The notes below the pieces were generated by a model. It was not told the DNA's origin, did not search any database, and was given only the letters and a program-made list of their open reading frames with translations. DNA of 64,000 nucleotides from Schlesneria paludicola DSM 18645 (GTDB lineage Bacteria; Planctomycetota; Planctomycetia; Planctomycetales; Planctomycetaceae), in contig CAMCMU010000015.1 in NCBI GenBank assembly GCA_945876035.1, positions 22,849 through 86,848 of the forward strand, read 5' to 3'. The stretch's first letter is position 1. The number at the start of each line of letters is the position of its first letter. Positions 9,283 to 19,557 of the stretch are shown in pieces. A program made the position numbers and the translations under genes.

Positions 9283-11169
9283 TCACGGTACGCCCACAAT
9301 GTTTCTCTTTAGAAAACGACTCGTCGTGGTAATTACCACGTCTGTTCCCAAACCGCCATCGAGGTTCAGTGAATCGGCGGCACAAAGGTCGAGATCGCAC
9401 CGGTCGTCTCCTGAGCCCAACGCGATGCCCATCACGGAGCAGTTGACTCCAATCATTGTCAGAACATCAAACCCGGCACCGAGATCGACCTTGACTACGA
9501 TCTGGCCGGCGCTCACGGAAAACGAATCGGAGGCTTTTCCGTTGATGAAAGTTCCGGGATCCGCAGTGATCTTGATCAGGGGATTGGAGTACCCTTGATT
9601 CGAGTAACTGACGGTGAATTTGTTGCCCTCAGCATCGCCCGTCAAGGTCAAGGTCTTGTTGAGATCATTGTAGTTGGCGATCACTTCATTTGTGCCACTC
9701 ACGATCGTCGGTTCGCTGACGTTTCCGACCCAAGTTCCGTAGGAGGAGCTACGCGAAACGGAATTGACTTGGGCGAACATGCTGTTGACCCATGCACCTT
9801 CTTCGTTCGGATCGATCGCGATGCCGTTGTATCGGCCCCATGCACCATTGTACGCCGTATAGGGTGTTGTTCCGATTTTCAGAATTTTGCTGACTCTGAA
9901 ATCGGTCTCGCCGTTTTTCAGTGCGGTGTAACGGCACTCGGCGCACACGAGCTTGCTGGAACGGTTGAATACGGCATAGACGTTGTTTTTCGCGTCCGCC
10001 GTGACGGCGGGAAATGAGTATGACTCGTTCACCGCACCAATCACTTGGTCTAACAGCTTCACCCTGCGAAGCACGTCGATAGATTTGATTCCAGCGGCAC
10101 ACGAGAATGATTTGTTTTTCAAACTCTGTCCGGTGTAAACCACGCCGTTGCGATACACGGCGTTGAGTAATCTGGCATCTCCGCCATCGATGAGTACGGA
10201 TGAGCTCGGCTGATTCATTTTTTGGGGGGCGTCCCACGGATTGAAGGGAATCGCGGCTTCAATCTTAAGGGGCGGAGGTGAGTCTGTTGGGTTTGGCCAG
10301 GTTCCCGTGATGGAATAAAGCGTCACCAAATTGCCGGCAGGAAATGCAGCACTGACGAGGTATTCTTTGCCAGGGGTACCAAAGGTCACGCACGGGCGAA
10401 TGGAAAATGCGAGGGCGTTGACACCATCTTTAACATTGAGATAGTCGAAGTATCGGATGGGCTCCGCGACAGGCAAATTAAATTGCTGCTTGGCAAACAC
10501 GCGAATTTTGGAGGACTTAAATTGGCCGGTTTTTGAGATTTGATTGCTAGTGATGTAGTAATTTGTTTTGTCAAATCCGATCCGAACATCGTTGCTGATT
10601 TCGGCCGTGTCTACTGGACTACCACTGCCAAAATTGACGTCTGAGCGTTGTACATCAAGTATCCAATTTTGCGTGGGGTCAGAGTATTCACGTGGGTTTG
10701 CGGTCTTGGAGATCTGGATCAGGTACACGCTTTCCGTTGAGGAATAATCGACGGCGTTCCAGACAATGACGAATCGATTAGAAAAATGATCGAACACCGC
10801 TGTGGGATTGGTCGGAGCCGAAATCGCGGGATTGTCGGTGTAGCGAGGGTGTGTGGCATAGAAGGCGTCGAATAACTCTCGAGGATCCACGTCCCCCGAA
10901 GATCCGCCGATTTTATTCGTGATCCGGAATAGCGAAGTGACGGCTTGGACGATTTCAGTCGGGCCGACTGCGATTTGTGCGCTGGCTGGACCGTTGCGAA
11001 GGGCATCTTCGACACCGACAAAACTGCTAATCAGCCCGGGTGCTGCAGGTGCTGGCTCTGCACCTTCAGCAACGATACCGATTGAGCTCGTGACGAACCA
11101 ACAGGTCAACGTTACCGCCATGCCCATGGAACCGAACATTCTCAGGGGTTGCAGAAAATATCTCGTCAT
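9283..11169 (-). CDS. Large exported protein, beta-propeller-like with RTX-like tail
   Basis: A 628-residue secreted protein with a signal peptide ending near VAEGAEPAPA. The body has features of exported beta-propeller proteins that describe sampled data: QIAVGPTEIVQAV, NPTAVFDHFSNRFVIVWNAV, DVRIGFDKTNYYITSNQIS, FPAVTADAKNNVYAVF and GRYNGIAIDPNEEGAWVNS are blade-like. Two cysteine pairs occur (FSCAAG, LVCAECRY). The last 90 residues are Asp/Gly-rich and repeat-like (VKVDLGAGFDVLTMIG, LGSGDDRCDLDL, LDGGLGTDVV), resembling calcium-binding RTX or Calx-like repeats. No catalytic residues are recognisable. The start at 11169 immediately precedes the signal peptide; a longer frame to 11262 is not supported. 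Confidence 0.75.
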   Translation of the reverse strand: MTRYFLQPLRMFGSMGMAVTLTCWFVTSSIGIVAEGAEPAPAAPGLISSFVGVEDALRNGPASAQIAVGPTEIVQAVTSLFRITNKIGGSSGDVDPRELFDAFYATHPRYTDNPAISAPTNPTAVFDHFSNRFVIVWNAVDYSSTESVYLIQISKTANPREYSDPTQNWILDVQRSDVNFGSGSPVDTAEISNDVRIGFDKTNYYITSNQISKTGQFKSSKIRVFAKQQFNLPVAEPIRYFDYLNVKDGVNALAFSIRPCVTFGTPGKEYLVSAAFPAGNLVTLYSITGTWPNPTDSPPPLKIEAAIPFNPWDAPQKMNQPSSSVLIDGGDARLLNAVYRNGVVYTGQSLKNKSFSCAAGIKSIDVLRRVKLLDQVIGAVNESYSFPAVTADAKNNVYAVFNRSSKLVCAECRYTALKNGETDFRVSKILKIGTTPYTAYNGAWGRYNGIAIDPNEEGAWVNSMFAQVNSVSRSSSYGTWVGNVSEPTIVSGTNEVIANYNDLNKTLTLTGDAEGNKFTVSYSNQGYSNPLIKITADPGTFINGKASDSFSVSAGQIVVKVDLGAGFDVLTMIGVNCSVMGIALGSGDDRCDLDLCAADSLNLDGGLGTDVVITTTSRFLKRNIVGVP

Positions 11170-12660
11170 GATGAATATTCCCAACAGGTGAAGCGAAAAC
11201 GACGACGAACGGGGTTCCATGTTAATGATGCAGAATTCCCAAAAGACACCGCTGAGCCCCAAAGGCGACCGTTAGGGGTCCTGACTCAGATGTTTTTATG
11301 GACGCTGAAACAGTTTGATGAACTCGCTATATCCAAGCGAAAAAATAACCCATACCACCCAGACAACGCAACTACTATCCTTCCCGCTGGAGACAGAAAC
11401 ACGGAAACCGGGTGTGGGAAGTGGAAAATTCAAAAAGTGACCATGCCACTTGCAAAAATTCGGTGATGCTTAGGGCTTTCCACCAGCATCGATTCTCGGG
11501 GAATTCGACGCCTTCGGCATCGTGATCAGATCGTTCGCGGCGGCCACGGAAGAAGGCTTCAATGCAAGTCCGTCACTTCCCAGGACGCGGTTCAGAAAGG
11601 GCTGTCGTTTAGTGGCCTGATTGCCGCCGGAATTGTTGCCGAATTGCTACCGCAGACAATCTCGCAGCGAGCGGCCCGAGCGACACTGAGGATTCTTACG
11701 AAACCGACGCCTTGGCTCGGCCGGAATGTGAGAATTTTTGGTTTCGGATCTTGCAATTTCCGCCCGTGCTCCCGTTGAGGGGTAGATTCCATGTGTGTCA
11801 CGAATGTCATGCAACCCCGAACCTGAATGGAGGCTCAATGATGACTCCGAAACGGTATGTGGACTTGCTCTGCCCCGAATGGTCCGGAATACACGGTCCG
11901 CCCTTAACTGCTGTCGAAATGTGGTGATTGCCGATCAGTCGACTGATCAGATAACTCAATGCACGGTGTGTAAGACCACGGCTGGCTTTTCGGCCCATCT
12001 GTCGACTCTGTAATCGCGTGGTCCACACACACACACACACAATCGTAAACCAACCTGAGTCACACGTGTGGCAACCTTGAAAGATGATGTGATTTCTGGA
12101 CAGCGCAGCACGGATTTCCCGGCGGCTCACAACCTTCGCGTGACGTCGTTTTTGGGTTAGCATCTGGTTTCCGGCCGCCAGACCGAGAATTTCAGTCTGG
12201 CGATACTGGCGGAGGTTGCACCGCACCGCGACCATCCGGAATGGCGTACTCCCAAGCACCGCTCGGCCTGCCACTTGCAAGCCGGGCTTTTTTCGTGATT
12301 TTTTCCACGGTCGGCCTCGGAGGGGAGCGTCAGGCCAAACCGGTGGAATAACTTCCCGGCGTCGACTCTTTGGTCGATGGATCGTTCCGGCCCTTTCGGG
12401 CGATCATGTTTTGGCAAGGCTGAGGGGGAGCTGAATCTACCTCTGGCCGCCTTTCACGAGGGTCACCGCAGTCACGGGAGTCCAGCATCCAGGGACGGCA
12501 AACGAGTCCCGAAGGCAGACACGCCCATCGGTTGGACCATGACGCGGGCTCGCCGGAGAGCGGAACCGTTGTGCGTGCGTGTGTGGGCGTTGGCGGAGGC
12601 ATTTCAATTTTGGCGCGGTATCATGCGTCTCAAAACATCATCAGCACAGAAAGATGTCCG
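11170..12660. other. 1.5 kb gene-poor region
   Basis: No supported gene. Open frames of up to 157 codons exist on the minus strand (11807-12280) and about 105 on the plus strand, but their translations are shadow-like. The region contains the CA repeat at 12024. It lies between divergently transcribed genes, so promoters for both are expected near its ends. Confidence 0.5.
12024..12041. repeat. (CA)9 microsatellite
   Basis: Nine uninterrupted CA units in non-coding DNA. Long dinucleotide tracts are uncommon in bacterial chromosomes and this is the second within 5 kb. Confidence 0.9.
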
Positions 12661-13707
12661 ATGAACTTCCGCTGCCTGACAACGGCATCAACCGTCTGCG
12701 GATTGTTGTTCTTATGTCGTCCACTCGATGCGTGGAACGATGCCGGACACTTGGTGATTGCCCGTCTGGCATGGGAACGATTGAGCGAACCACAGCGTGA
12801 GAAAGTGGTGAACGTCTTATCGGAGCACCCGCACAAGCATCAGATTCTCTTACAGGACCGGCCTGAAAATGTCTCCGTCACCGAGTGGCTATTTATTCGA
12901 GCGGCGATCTGGTGCGATCATATTCGCCCCCCTCGAGGTCTGACCCGCGCCGAAATTTACTCGCACACAATTTACAAGTATCATCATGGCCCGTGGCACT
13001 ACGTGAACTTTCCCTATTCTCCTCGCGGCAAGGAAAATCCGGTTCCCTCTGTTTCACTGCGTGGTGAAGCGTCGGACTCGTCAACTATTTTGGAACAACT
13101 CGAACTGTCGATGAAAGTCCTTCAGGGTCCAGAAGTCGAAGACCCAGACCGCGTCGTGGGATTAACAACGGCTCAGAACAAGGCGGTCCGCCTCTGCTGG
13201 TTGTTCCATTTGATCGGCGATATCCATCAACCGTTGCATGCGGCGACCCTTATTGACGAGCGACGCATTCCGATCAAACCGCACTCGGATCAAGGGGGAA
13301 ACCTCTTCGCAATTCGTTCGCAGGTGGCAGCGTTTCCCCGCAAACTGCATGTTTTCTGGGACGAGTGTCTTGGAACCGATTCTCGTTACCCCGCAATACG
13401 ATCCTTGTCGGAAACACTGTCTCACGATCCCGCATTCACTCCAGAGCATCTCCCCGAGTTATCTCAACACCGTAGCTTCAGGGCTTGGGCGTTGGAGAGT
13501 CATCTAGCGGCAAGAACAGAGGTCTACGAGCGAGGTCATCTCCAGTGCGCGCTGTGGGACGATTACGAACACGGAAAAATCACGGCGGAAGATGTTCCCC
13601 GGTTGTCGCCGGAAGCCGAGTCGAAGGCGAAGACACTCGCTCGTCGACGGATCGCACTGGCGGGCTGTCGCCTTGCAGAAAAACTCCAAGAAATTGTCGA
13701 TCCATAA
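12661..13707 (+). CDS. S1/P1-type zinc-dependent nuclease, exported
   Basis: A 348-residue protein with a signal peptide of about 22 residues (MNFRCLTTASTVCGLLFLCRPLDA) cleaved before Trp. The mature N-terminus WNDAGHLVIARLAWERL fits S1/P1 nucleases, in which the N-terminal Trp and the following His bind zinc. LCWLFHLIGDIHQPLHAAT and DQGGNLF supply the central zinc-binding HxxxD / H..D motifs, and LHVFWDECLG is the usual NLHxxWD block. The family degrades single-stranded DNA and RNA outside the cytoplasm, often for phosphate or nucleotide scavenging. The start at 12661 places the signal peptide correctly; the frame is open upstream to 12532. It is convergent with the DUF1501 gene. Confidence 0.93.
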   Translation: MNFRCLTTASTVCGLLFLCRPLDAWNDAGHLVIARLAWERLSEPQREKVVNVLSEHPHKHQILLQDRPENVSVTEWLFIRAAIWCDHIRPPRGLTRAEIYSHTIYKYHHGPWHYVNFPYSPRGKENPVPSVSLRGEASDSSTILEQLELSMKVLQGPEVEDPDRVVGLTTAQNKAVRLCWLFHLIGDIHQPLHAATLIDERRIPIKPHSDQGGNLFAIRSQVAAFPRKLHVFWDECLGTDSRYPAIRSLSETLSHDPAFTPEHLPELSQHRSFRAWALESHLAARTEVYERGHLQCALWDDYEHGKITAEDVPRLSPEAESKAKTLARRRIALAGCRLAEKLQEIVDP

Positions 13708-13862
13708 TGATCCCGGAGTCCAGGTGAGCCTGCCATGGCAGACGCCGTCTCGGCAAAGTTCGAACGGAGGACAGCGAATCGCTCGTCGATTCAGGCACTG
13801 CGGCAGAGTTTCGATTTGGAGGCACCGCGCGTGATTTGGGACACCACCGCCAGACGGTCGGG

Positions 13863-15155
13863 TCAGGCGAATAATTGTTCAATCGGTGATCCCCCGTCAA
13901 CAATTTTCAAGGGTCGCCCGATGGGACTCATGTTTTCCTTGTCCGGACGGATGTGCAGCGACTTGCAAATCGTGTTGAACAGGTCTGGTACGGATACCGG
14001 GTCCTTCGTAATGGTTGTCCCCTCTTTGGACGTTTCACCGATTACCTGTCCGCCTCGAATTCCGCCTCCAGCGATGAGAGCGTTAAAGTTCCGTGGCCAA
14101 TGATCCCTGCCGCCTCGGGGATTAATTTTTGGTGTTCGGCCAAACTCACCGACCCACACAATCAACGTTTTGTCGAGCATTCCACGATCTTTGAGGTCCG
14201 CGATCAGTGTTGAAATGGCCGGGTCGCACTGCCCTGCCAACGCACCGACTCGCTCAAAATTTTCGTCATGAGTATCCCAACCGCCCAGCCCCACTTCGAC
14301 AAAAGTCACTCCTGATTCGATCAGACGCCTTGCTAACAAACAGCCTTTTCCGAATGATGTATCGCCGTATTTGTCTTTGAGTCCTAGCGGCTCGTCGCTG
14401 AGATCAAACGTTTTGAGGAGCGGTGTCAGAATCAATTTAGAGGACTTGTCTGTGATCTTGCGATGGGATTCCACGACAGATTCGCCGCCGCGTCCGGCGA
14501 ATTCTCCTTCCAGTCGGTCGAGTAAACCAAGTCGCCGTTGGAATCGTTTCGTATCCACTGTTGTCTCGACGTTTTCGGGAATCTGACCCGCATTGGAAAT
14601 GTGGAACGGTTCATAATCGACTCCCAGAAATCCGGCTCCGTTCCCGTTGCCTCCCTGACCGCGCCCTTCTCCGATGGTCACGACCGACGGGAGTTCACCG
14701 TCTGGCGTGGAAAGTTCCTTGGCGATGTTCGCTCCCAAGGAAGGGTGCTTGACCGAACCGGTTGGAAGATAACCGGTGTGAAGTTGGTAACTCGCTCGTT
14801 GATGTTGACCCTCTTTGTTGGTCAGCGAGCGGATAATAGCGATGTCTTGCATTTGCTTGGCTGTTTTCTCCCAGCCGTTCGCGATCTGAATGCCTGCGAC
14901 CGCCGTGCCGATTGATTGGGTGGGGCCCCCGTTGCCGGTTCCCGGCTTGGGATCAAATGTCTCCAATTGAGATGGTGCTCCCTGCATGTACAGCAAAATC
15001 ATCGAACGTCCCTGCTTCCGTATGTCGGCCGCCTGAGCCGCCAGGCGAGCGCGAACATGGAAGGCGCCAACCATTCCGGCGGTGGACATTCCACAAAGGA
15101 GGTCTCGCCGGAAGAACTGTCGTTGAAAGTCTTTTTGCCGAGTGAGGTCAGACAT
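13863..15155 (-). CDS. DUF1501 family protein (Tat-type leader)
   Basis: A 430-residue planctomycete-typical protein. The leader FFRRDLLCGMSTAGMVGAFHV has a twin-arginine-like FRRD motif followed by a hydrophobic stretch. Family landmarks follow: SMILLYMQGAPSQLETFDPKPG, SFGKGCLLARRLIESGVTFVEV, GGWDTHDENF and LIVWVGEFGRTPKINPRGGRDHW, with the alkaline-phosphatase-like GGRDHW loop. The biochemical function is not established. Its start is 72 bases downstream of the stop of the DUF1549/DUF1553 gene on the same strand, the usual pairing in planctomycetes, so the two probably form an operon and act together in the envelope. Confidence 0.93.
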   Translation of the reverse strand: MSDLTRQKDFQRQFFRRDLLCGMSTAGMVGAFHVRARLAAQAADIRKQGRSMILLYMQGAPSQLETFDPKPGTGNGGPTQSIGTAVAGIQIANGWEKTAKQMQDIAIIRSLTNKEGQHQRASYQLHTGYLPTGSVKHPSLGANIAKELSTPDGELPSVVTIGEGRGQGGNGNGAGFLGVDYEPFHISNAGQIPENVETTVDTKRFQRRLGLLDRLEGEFAGRGGESVVESHRKITDKSSKLILTPLLKTFDLSDEPLGLKDKYGDTSFGKGCLLARRLIESGVTFVEVGLGGWDTHDENFERVGALAGQCDPAISTLIADLKDRGMLDKTLIVWVGEFGRTPKINPRGGRDHWPRNFNALIAGGGIRGGQVIGETSKEGTTITKDPVSVPDLFNTICKSLHIRPDKENMSPIGRPLKIVDGGSPIEQLFA

Positions 15156-15227
15156 GCTGTTTTGCTCCGAAGAATGAGGCGATTCTGATCGTTCGCAGAG
15201 ATGCGGGAGTCCGGCGTCTGGTCGAGG

Positions 15228-17141
15228 CTATCTTTTTGAAATGAATTCACTCGAATTTAGCAGGCTCCACATCAGATCTTCGAAGCCTTCCGTCCGCCGT
15301 CCCACGTCCTTGACGTACGCATGACAGATTTCCAGTTCGTTGCGGGAAGGCTCACGCGCTAGCATGAGCAGATATAATTCACTGAATGCATCTCGGTCAT
15401 TCTCATTGTCTGTCAAGATTTGATGCAATCGAGAATTGCCATTCGCCGAAATCACACCGCCGAGAATCCGGGAGTTCATGAGAAAGAGCGACTGGGGGAT
15501 GTTGCCGGTGATGTCCTCTTTGGCAACCGACGGATCGACAGCGAACAAATTGTCGAAAACAAATCGGGGTCTCCGCTGATAGGCTCGTGGTCCAGCGTCC
15601 ATCTTTCCACGAACCGCTTCGGCTGGGTCCGGTTCATCCATTCCAAAAACCTGTAACAGGGCATTGAACACCACATCGGCTCGCAGCCGAATGGGGGTCA
15701 CTGAGGCAAACGGAAGGACCGCTTCTCCGTTGATTTTCTCGGCCACTTGGCGTTGATAGGCCTGCGTGTTAGCGATCGTGCGGACAAGCCACTTAGGATC
15801 GTATCGGTTGGAGACGAATCCTCGACAGAGGACGTCTAAGGCCTCGGGAAATCGCGCCGATCGCGTTGGACCCATGTCATCCACAGGCATGTAAAATCCT
15901 TCGCCCAGCATTTCGCACCACATCCGATTCACAATCGCTCGTGCGAACCAAGGATTGTCTGGCGCTGTAAACTCTGCGGCGACAATTCGACGTCTTTCGA
16001 CATCCCGGAGTCCCTGCTTTGCCGAGTGACCAGCGACGAAAAATTTTGGCTCAACGATTTTCCCCTTGGAGGCGGGGTCATTCAGATCGGCCATATGATG
16101 CTCGGGCGAACCTCTGCCAGACTTCATCTTCAGTGGCATCGCCTTGATCTCGGCCAGTGTCAGGGCTCCGTTCTTGTCGCTGTCAGCAAGCTCAAATATT
16201 CGATCGGCAATTTTCATCGGCGGGACCGAGGCTTTTGAAGCACCGCGTCCCCGTCGTGCAGAACTCATTTCGTCCTTGGAGACTTTCTGGTCCCGATTGC
16301 GATCGAGCAAAGCGATCCATCGCTCAGGGGCCTCATGCATCAGGTCGCCGCGGCCCTTGTCGGAGTCAACCGACTGAACTTCATAGGTCAGGTCGTTGTC
16401 GGTTCGGATGCGTCGCAGATCGATCCGGGGAAAAAATGCAGCCAATTCGTGGAACTGCTCGCGTTTCCAAATGTCGGAAGGATGGTCATGGCAATTGGCG
16501 CATTGGATTTGAATTCCCAAAAAAATGCGGCATGCTTCAGCGGCAATGTCTTCGGTCTCACCGCTTTGTGAAAAGATCAGAGCTGTTTCCGGATGCCCTT
16601 TGACATCTCCTGTGGCCGTGAGCATCGCCGAGACCGTGATGTTCCAACCCACACTGTTGTTCCATTGGTCGGAGATCCACGTCTCGAAATCTCCTTGAGA
16701 CAGGCGAGAACGCGGCTCCGTGGCCGGGATGTAGATCACGTCTCGCCAATACCGCGACCAGTTTTTACCGAAGTCGGGTGATTCCAGCAGTCGTTCAATC
16801 CGTTGTGTTCTTTTATCCGCGTGAGGATCAAGAACAAAAAGGGTAACTTCACGTGGCGTTGGCAAGTGACCGGTGATGTCGAGCGATACGCGTCGCAGGA
16901 AGTCTTCGTCCCGACATCGGCCTTCAGGAGTGATGCCCCCCTTCATCAAATCCGTCAAAATCAATTGGTCGACCTCGGTCGCAACAGCGTTGGCGGCTGC
17001 CAGAGTCTTCGTCACGATTTGTGTTTTCGTTGGCGGATTGGCAGCGAACACGTCGGTTTTATCGTTGTCGATGACCGGAATGCTGAGCCACAAGATGCCG
17101 AAAATGACCACCGTTGGCGCCGTGCGTCGAGGAAAAATCAC
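15228..17141 (-). CDS. DUF1549/DUF1553 protein with an EF-hand insertion
   Basis: A 637-residue exported protein with a signal segment (VVIFGILWLSIPVIDN). Residues 60-230 fit DUF1549 (DFLRRVSLDITGHLPTP; IFLGIQIQCANCHDHPSD, with the CxxCH-like CANCH). Residues about 370-620 fit DUF1553 (NPWFARAIVNRMWCEMLGEG; LLMLAREPSRNELEI). Between them, about residues 275-330, two EF-hand loops occur (DRNRDQKVSKDE and DSDKNGALTLAE), unusual for the family and suggestive of calcium binding. CANCH resembles a heme c motif, although heme attachment is unproven for this family. The downstream DUF1501 gene follows within 72 bases. Confidence 0.92.
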   Translation of the reverse strand: MIFPRRTAPTVVIFGILWLSIPVIDNDKTDVFAANPPTKTQIVTKTLAAANAVATEVDQLILTDLMKGGITPEGRCRDEDFLRRVSLDITGHLPTPREVTLFVLDPHADKRTQRIERLLESPDFGKNWSRYWRDVIYIPATEPRSRLSQGDFETWISDQWNNSVGWNITVSAMLTATGDVKGHPETALIFSQSGETEDIAAEACRIFLGIQIQCANCHDHPSDIWKREQFHELAAFFPRIDLRRIRTDNDLTYEVQSVDSDKGRGDLMHEAPERWIALLDRNRDQKVSKDEMSSARRGRGASKASVPPMKIADRIFELADSDKNGALTLAEIKAMPLKMKSGRGSPEHHMADLNDPASKGKIVEPKFFVAGHSAKQGLRDVERRRIVAAEFTAPDNPWFARAIVNRMWCEMLGEGFYMPVDDMGPTRSARFPEALDVLCRGFVSNRYDPKWLVRTIANTQAYQRQVAEKINGEAVLPFASVTPIRLRADVVFNALLQVFGMDEPDPAEAVRGKMDAGPRAYQRRPRFVFDNLFAVDPSVAKEDITGNIPQSLFLMNSRILGGVISANGNSRLHQILTDNENDRDAFSELYLLMLAREPSRNELEICHAYVKDVGRRTEGFEDLMWSLLNSSEFISKR

Positions 17142-17559
17142 GAGTTTCTCCTGAAATTTCCTGAGGTCGTTGGATCCCCTGCAAATCCGTTCCGATTAAC
17201 GAGGCCAAGGTGATTTGAAAGCCAAGTCGCATCTGTCGGCGATACCACAGGCCGCAGCATAGTCTTCACGATGACGAAAGCAGAATGATGCACGGTTTCG
17301 AAGTATACAAGATTGAACCCGAATAAGGCGAAAAAGTTCCGTAACAGGCGTTTTTGTGTGAGCCGCTGAGGAGTCAGGTCAATTGAGCTCTGCATTTGAC
17401 TTCAGTTTCCCCGGCAAGATTTCCATGGGGATTGCGAGAACCCCCTTTTCAACCGTAAACTCAGGCGGAATTGGTGCTTGAGAACCTCCGACTCAGGTCC
17501 TCGGCTTGTGTTCTCGCGACATGGCTCAATGCGTCCGCTCTCACCCGAAGGTAACCACA
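17142..17559. other. Divergent intergenic region
   Basis: A 418-base gap between the minus-strand DUF1549 gene and the plus-strand zinc-ribbon gene; it must carry both promoters. I see no gene and no strong hairpin. Confidence 0.5.
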
Positions 17560-19557
17560 ATGCCCATCAAAGTTCGCTGCACTGGCTGCGAAAAAGTGCT
17601 ATCTGTTGCCGATGGAGCTCGCGGCAAAGCGGTCACGTGTCCCAACTGTCGGGCACGTGTGGCAGTCCCCCGTGAGGGAGCGAAGCAGGCCACCACGAAA
17701 AATTCCGCGAAGCCCAGTTCCGATGTCGTCAACAAGAAATCGGCCAGTAAGAGCGTCAAGCCGCCAGATTCCGAATCCGAACTGATTGCTTTCGATTTAA
17801 CGAGGTCTGCAGATGCGAATGCACGAATCTGCGTCAAATGCGGCTTCGATATGAAGCACCTCGAAGCGGAGGAGAGCGAGTGTCCCGAATGTGGCTTCTG
17901 CGCCGAGTCCGGTGGTCTGGGAAAGCAGGCGAGAAAAAGGATGATGATCGGGCCCGATCCGGCGGACTTTTATGTCAAGTTGTGCGCAAAATCGTGGAGA
18001 TTTGTCAAGAAGAATCAGCAGGTGGCTTGGCGCACGACAGCCTACTTGTCGATTTGCCTACTTCTTGCGAGTGTCTGCGGATACCTGTTCCTGTGGATTG
18101 CGGCTTGGCCTCCTCGGGCATTTTTCGGGATTTGCTTTGTGGTTCTGTTAATGGTCATGCCCGGCTGGCTTTGGTTTCTGAACGTTGAAGTCATCAAACT
18201 GACCCTAGAAGGCAAAGACAAAATCAAGCGGTTGAATTTCGATTTCTTTCTGTCGAGCGCGCTCGGATTGTTGGCCGTCGGATGGTTTCTGGCGATCTCG
18301 CTGCCGCTGATCGTTTTGCCGCTCGGTATCGACTATTTCCTTGTGAATTTTTTAAACCGGACGCCGTGGATCTACGCCGTCTGCGTAGCTGTTGGTGTGA
18401 TTCCAGTGCTCGTGATGCTGCCGGTGGCCATGTCACACATGGTGATGCCGATTTCAGTCCGAGGTTGGCTAATTTGGAAGATTTTTCCTGTCGCCGTCAA
18501 AAACATCAAGCCGCTTTTGCTCATGCTTCTGTGGTTGTTCGTCTCAACCTTACCTGTGACGGGTGGAGCAACGGTGATTGGGGTTGTCTGGGGTCGGGCG
18601 GTCTACAAAATCGGATCGACAATGGAGTCCAACGGTCGTACCCTGCGCATCAAGATCGCAGAAGAGTCAAAAAGCAGCTCTGCTAAAAATCAGTCGTCGC
18701 CGAGTGCGGCGGCGATGCGAGAAATCGAAACCATCAATTTTCAGCCATTGATTGGCCCCGTTATGATCTTGGCTCTGATGTTGCTTCCGACGGGTTTGAT
18801 GGCGTTGTTCAACATGCGGATTAACGGTGAATTTACCTACTACTTCAGGAACCGCCTCGATTTGATTGAGAGGCGGAAGGAACGTAAATATGTCGCCAAA
18901 AAGAAGGCTGATGAAGAAGAGGAAGACGAAAAGCCCCGGACGCTGAAAACAGATCTGACCGAGGCCCTCGTCGCCAGTAGCCTGTGTCTCGTGCTGGGTA
19001 CTATTTTCGGAATGATTTACGGCACATTGACTCCCTACGGAAATGTGGCGGGGATCATCCTAGGGCTTTTTTGGGGATCGGTGTTCGCGTGTGTTGTTGG
19101 CAAGATGACCATGAGTTCAGCGGCTTGGGAGACGAGTGTTGGCTGGGGCTTGTCCGTCAGATTTCTCCCGTTCACCGAAATTGCTTTCGCCATCAAGTAT
19201 TGGACCGAATCCCGAAAGGGATTTTTCATCAGTGCCTTGAGCGGTCCCGTGACGATCGTGATTTTGATCTTAGCCAGTGTCGGTGTGCTGAACTTTGGTT
19301 TCCTCGGTTTGGCCAAAGAGACCGTCGTTCCAACTCCGCAGCCGGTGCAACCGGTCCCCGGACTCACCCCAGAATCTCCCGCCGCAGATGCGGCACCGAT
19401 CGCTCCGGCCATTCTGCACGGAGTCGATCGAAGAGCGACCCCGCAGAGGAGGACTGTGGTCGATGTTCTGGACGAAGATTCTCTTCTGCATCGAGACAAA
19501 AAGTCCTTCACCATTTCTGATCGCGGCCACTCTGGACAGGATTCCGCAGCTGTCTAG
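17560..19557 (+). CDS. Zinc-ribbon polytopic membrane protein of unknown function
   Basis: A 665-residue protein. Two zinc ribbons lie at the N-terminus: MPIKVRCTGCEKVLSVADG...CPNC (residues 7-33, MJ0042-like) and CVKCGF...CPECGF (about residues 93-115). About ten hydrophobic helices follow in two groups (residues 165-360 and 410-600), separated by a charged segment (KKKADEEEEDEKPRT). The C-terminal 70 residues are Pro-rich and then basic. The start at 17560 places the ribbon at the N-terminus, where related planctomycete proteins have it. I do not recognise a named function; the ribbons on the cytoplasmic side suggest sensing or interaction. tatC begins about 200 bases downstream. Confidence 0.8.
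   Translation: MPIKVRCTGCEKVLSVADGARGKAVTCPNCRARVAVPREGAKQATTKNSAKPSSDVVNKKSASKSVKPPDSESELIAFDLTRSADANARICVKCGFDMKHLEAEESECPECGFCAESGGLGKQARKRMMIGPDPADFYVKLCAKSWRFVKKNQQVAWRTTAYLSICLLLASVCGYLFLWIAAWPPRAFFGICFVVLLMVMPGWLWFLNVEVIKLTLEGKDKIKRLNFDFFLSSALGLLAVGWFLAISLPLIVLPLGIDYFLVNFLNRTPWIYAVCVAVGVIPVLVMLPVAMSHMVMPISVRGWLIWKIFPVAVKNIKPLLLMLLWLFVSTLPVTGGATVIGVVWGRAVYKIGSTMESNGRTLRIKIAEESKSSSAKNQSSPSAAAMREIETINFQPLIGPVMILALMLLPTGLMALFNMRINGEFTYYFRNRLDLIERRKERKYVAKKKADEEEEDEKPRTLKTDLTEALVASSLCLVLGTIFGMIYGTLTPYGNVAGIILGLFWGSVFACVVGKMTMSSAAWETSVGWGLSVRFLPFTEIAFAIKYWTESRKGFFISALSGPVTIVILILASVGVLNFGFLGLAKETVVPTPQPVQPVPGLTPESPAADAAPIAPAILHGVDRRATPQRRTVVDVLDEDSLLHRDKKSFTISDRGHSGQDSAAV

Noticed and set aside
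9325..9340. 16-bp perfect palindrome CGTGGTAATTACCACG
   Set aside because: Lies within coding sequence close to the gene's 3' end; most likely chance rather than an operator.
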